63,785 nt of DNA, taken from the NCBI GenBank assembly GCA_964370395.1, contig CAYJIZ010000015.1, positions 1 through 63,785 on the forward strand. The letters run 5' to 3'. The notes below the pieces were generated by a model that saw only the letters and a program-made list of their open reading frames with translations, was not told the origin of the DNA and made no database searches. Below, one piece after another: positions 61,284 to 63,785 of this stretch. Within the stretch, counting starts at the first letter, position 1, and the number at the start of each line of letters is the position of its first letter. The DNA is from JBGUVL01 sp964370395. Its GTDB lineage: Bacteria > Bacillota_I > Bacilli_A > Erysipelotrichales > Erysipelotrichaceae. The position numbers and the translations under genes were made by a program.

Positions 61284-62474
61284 ATGGAAAGAAAAGTAGG
61301 AACTATCTCAAGAGGAGTACGTTGTCCCATTATTCGTGAAAACGATGATTTAGCGAAGATTGTGGTAGACAGTGTATTAGATGCAGCAAAGAGTGAAGGT
61401 TTTGAATTAAGAGATCGCGATGTTGTGGCGATCACGGAATCGATTGTTGCACGTTCACAAGGTAACTACGCTTCTGTAGAAGCGATTGCGAAAGATGTGA
61501 AAACAAAATTAGGAGGAGAAACAATCGGTGTTATTTTCCCAATTTTATCACGTAATCGTTTTGCGATTTGTTTAAAAGGAATTGCAATGGGAGCGAAGAA
61601 AGTAGTGTTAATGTTAAGTTATCCAAGTGATGAAGTAGGAAACGAGTTGGTTTCTTTGGACCAATTGGATGAAGCAAATGTAAATCCATACAGTGATGTT
61701 TTATCGTTAGCAAAATATCGTGAATTGTTTGGTGAAAACAAACATGAGTTTACAGGAGTAGACTATGTAGATTACTATGCAAGTATCATTAAAGAAGCTG
61801 GTGCAGAAGTAGAGGTTGTATTTGCGAATCAAGCAAAAGCAATTTTAGACTATGCGGATCATGTATTAACATGTGACATTCATACGCGTGCTCGTACAAA
61901 AAGAATCTTATTAGCAAATGGAGCAAAAGTGGTTTGTGGATTAGATGACATTATGAATGCAAGTGTGGATGGAAGTGGATTCAATAGTGCATATGGATTA
62001 TTAGGATCGAATAAATCAACAGAGGATAGTGTGAAACTATTCCCTCAAGAATGCAAACCTTTGGTATTGGATATTCAAGACCAAATTTTGAAAGCTACAG
62101 GAAAACATATTGAAGTAATGGTGTATGGAGATGGTGCTTTTAAAGACCCACAAGGGAAAATTTGGGAATTGGCTGATCCATGTGTATCACCAGCGTTTAC
62201 GGACGGTTTAATTGGTACCCCAAATGAATTGAAATTGAAATACTTAGCAGACAATGACTTTAAGCACTTAAGTGGAGAAGAGTTAAAGGATGCCATTGCG
62301 AAAAGTATTAAAGAAAAAGACGATAACTTAGTTGGAAACATGGCAGCACAAGGTACTACGCCTAGACAATTAACTGACTTAATCGGTTCTTTATGTGATT
62401 TAACGAGTGGTAGTGGAGACAAAGGAACTCCGGTTGTGTTAGTACAAGGGTACTTTGACAACTACACAAACTAA
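61284..62474 (+). CDS. CofE-like (F420-0:gamma-glutamyl ligase fold) protein
   Basis: 396 residues from ATG 61284 (AAAGGTG upstream). The N-terminal ~250 residues follow the CofE pattern: DRDVVAITESIVARSQGN, FPILSRNRFAICLKGIAMGAKKV and later VYGDGAFKDPQGKIWELADP. About 150 further residues set it apart from ~250-residue archaeal CofE. CofE adds glutamate to F420-0 with GTP. No other F420 gene is here, so the acceptor is unknown; folates or another cofactor are guesses. 13 bases before the second guaA, so one operon. Confidence 0.75.
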   Translation: MERKVGTISRGVRCPIIRENDDLAKIVVDSVLDAAKSEGFELRDRDVVAITESIVARSQGNYASVEAIAKDVKTKLGGETIGVIFPILSRNRFAICLKGIAMGAKKVVLMLSYPSDEVGNELVSLDQLDEANVNPYSDVLSLAKYRELFGENKHEFTGVDYVDYYASIIKEAGAEVEVVFANQAKAILDYADHVLTCDIHTRARTKRILLANGAKVVCGLDDIMNASVDGSGFNSAYGLLGSNKSTEDSVKLFPQECKPLVLDIQDQILKATGKHIEVMVYGDGAFKDPQGKIWELADPCVSPAFTDGLIGTPNELKLKYLADNDFKHLSGEELKDAIAKSIKEKDDNLVGNMAAQGTTPRQLTDLIGSLCDLTSGSGDKGTPVVLVQGYFDNYTN

Positions 62475-62487
62475 TAGAGGTATAAGA

Positions 62488-63785
62488 ATGAAGCAAGATA
62501 CAATAGTAATTTTAGACTTAGGTAGCCATGAAAATACAACGATTGCTCGTTGTGTTCGTGAAATTGGTGTATTTAGTGAAATTAAAGCACATGATATTAG
62601 TGTGGAAGAATTAAAAGCGATGTCAAATGTAAAGGGAATCATCATTAGTGGTGGAGAAAACAATATCATTGATGGGGAAGCAATCGATGTAAATCATGCG
62701 ATTTATGATGCTGGATATCCTGTGATTGCATTTGATCACGAATTAGCAAAAGTAGAAAACAAAGCGTATCCAAAAAGTGAAGAAGAGTTAATGAAAGTGT
62801 TAACACAATTCGTATTGGATGAGTGCAAAGCAGAAAAAAACTGGAATATGAAAAACTTTGTTGCAGATCAAGTTGAATTGATTCGCCAACAAGTGGGAGA
62901 TCGCAAAGTATTATTGGCGCTATCTGGGGGAGTGGATTCTTCAGTAGTAGCAGCATTATTAATCAAAGCGATTGGAAAACAATTGGTTTGTGTGCATGTT
63001 AACCATGGGTTAATGCGTAAAGGGGAATCGGAAGATGTCATTGAAGTTTTCCAAAACCAATTAGAAGCAAATTTAGTATATGTGGATGCAGCGGATCGTT
63101 TCTTAGGAAAACTTGATGGTGTTGCTGACCCTGAACAAAAGCGTAAAATTATTGGAGCAGAATTCATTCGTGTATTCGAAGAAGAAGCTCGTAAATTAGA
63201 TGGAATTGATTTCTTAGCGCAAGGTACGATTTATCCTGATATTATTGAGTCAGGTACAAAAACGGCGAAATGTGTTAAGTCACATCATAATGTAGGTGGA
63301 TTGCCTGAAGACTTACAATTTGAATTAGTTGAACCATTATATCAATTATTCAAAGATGAAGTTCGTGCATGTGGAATCGAATTAGGATTACCTCATGATA
63401 TGGTATATCGTCAACCTTTCCCTGGACCAGGGCTTGGTGTTCGTTGTTTAGGAGCAATTACAAAGGATCGTTTAGAAGCAGTTCGTGAATCGGATGCAAT
63501 CTTACGTGAAGAGTTTGCGATTGCTGGATTAGATAAAAAAGTATGGCAATACTTTACTGCTGTACCTGAGTTTAAATCAGTGGGTGTAAAAAACAATGAA
63601 CGTTGTTATGAATATCCAGTGATCATTCGTGCAGTAAATACAATCGATGCAATGACTGCTTCAATTGAACCGATTGATTGGCCTATTTTAATGAAGATTA
63701 CAGATCGTATCTTAAGTGAAGTAGCGAATGTAAATCGTGTTGTGTATGACTTATCACCTAAGCCATGTGCGACGATTGAGTGGGA
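62488..63785 (+). CDS. second GMP-synthase-like protein with degenerate glutaminase domain (partial)
   Basis: 432 visible residues, cut by the window end inside the final TIEWE. The synthetase half is intact: LALSGGVDSSVVAALL, AQGTIYPDIIESGTKTAK, RQPFPGPGLGVRCLG and the dimerisation domain. The N-terminal GATase is shrunk to about 125 residues. LDLGSHENTTIARCVREIG and GIIISGGENN remain, but the ICYGMQ nucleophile is replaced by IAFDHEL and the following ~95 residues with the HPE motif are missing. It cannot hydrolyse glutamine, so it would need free ammonia or a partner, or make another product. AGAGG site; operon with the CofE-like gene. Confidence 0.88.
   Translation, partial: MKQDTIVILDLGSHENTTIARCVREIGVFSEIKAHDISVEELKAMSNVKGIIISGGENNIIDGEAIDVNHAIYDAGYPVIAFDHELAKVENKAYPKSEEELMKVLTQFVLDECKAEKNWNMKNFVADQVELIRQQVGDRKVLLALSGGVDSSVVAALLIKAIGKQLVCVHVNHGLMRKGESEDVIEVFQNQLEANLVYVDAADRFLGKLDGVADPEQKRKIIGAEFIRVFEEEARKLDGIDFLAQGTIYPDIIESGTKTAKCVKSHHNVGGLPEDLQFELVEPLYQLFKDEVRACGIELGLPHDMVYRQPFPGPGLGVRCLGAITKDRLEAVRESDAILREEFAIAGLDKKVWQYFTAVPEFKSVGVKNNERCYEYPVIIRAVNTIDAMTASIEPIDWPILMKITDRILSEVANVNRVVYDLSPKPCATIEW

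Noticed and set aside
1..63785. CRISPR array, tRNA or rRNA genes
   Set aside because: No regular direct repeats with spacers, no cloverleaf with GTTCGA arm and no rRNA-like stretch were noticed by eye.

Overview
The window is low-GC chromosomal DNA from a Bacillota (Firmicutes) member. The best guess is an anaerobic or microaerophilic gut or oral Erysipelotrichia-like organism. The grounds are codon style, strong GGAGG ribosome sites, intrinsic terminators with T tracts, a type II fatty-acid operon of the acpP-acc-fab kind, meso-diaminopimelate dehydrogenase, NADH oxidase, FNT and NSS transporters, and an infC-rpmI-rplT operon starting with a rare AUU codon. The lineage is inferred from gene content only. 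No rRNA, tRNA or CRISPR array was seen.

Layout. 0-9 kb: gdhA (minus strand), an aminotransferase/cytidylyltransferase pair resembling phosphonate (AEP) enzymes, a GDPD-like phosphodiesterase, the infC operon with an attenuator leader, and an arylsulfotransferase-like protein. 8.1-22.7 kb: a lipid block with a FabT-like MarR repressor, bioY under a clear BirA operator, a BcsA-like glycosyltransferase, then one long operon acpP-accB-accC-accD-accA-fabH-fabK-(NMO/FabX-like)-fabD-fabG-fabF-fabZ-acpS-plsC. Three FabT-type palindromes sit in and around the operon promoter. birA lies at 32-33 kb, so biotin uptake, biotin attachment/repression and the biotinylated carboxyl carrier are all here.

22.7-44.7 kb is housekeeping and redox: ddh, a DUF2087 regulator and an AraC regulator, an OYE/FadH-type reductase, a ferredoxin-like protein divergent from a Crp/Fnr regulator, an NSS transporter, a radical SAM/SPASM enzyme beside a protein with an Asp/Asn/Tyr-rich tail, birA, a choline-kinase-like enzyme, a B12-binding radical SAM protein, rdgB, trmL, nox, FNT, a CBS/CorC membrane protein, RidA with a cysteine-rich tail, a purine permease and guaA.

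44.8-51.3 kb, just downstream of guaA, is an AT-rich accessory zone. It holds three imperfect copies of a 19-bp repeat, an XRE regulator with an uncharacterised membrane/coiled-coil protein, a decayed TrlF-like ATPase fragment, a frameshifted membrane protein, dinD and a frameshifted AlkD-like gene. From 51.4 kb the content returns to ordinary genes: an AraC regulator with an effector domain, a TetR/DUF998 pair with textbook operators, maltose acetyltransferase and an OpuB/OpuC-type transporter. The window closes with a TetM-like GTPase fused to a YacP/Rae1-type NYN nuclease, a CofE-like ligase, and a second guaA whose glutaminase half is gutted. That gene runs off the window about one codon before its end.

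Strongest leads: (1) a FabX-like flavoprotein with a Cys cluster inside a FAS-II operon that has no fabA/fabM; (2) the GTPase-Rae1 fusion; (3) the CofE-like/ammonia-type guaA pair; (4) the radical SAM enzyme next to an aromatic/Asp-rich tail protein; (5) a ribosomal protein L20 carrying a Rho_N/SAP-like tail.
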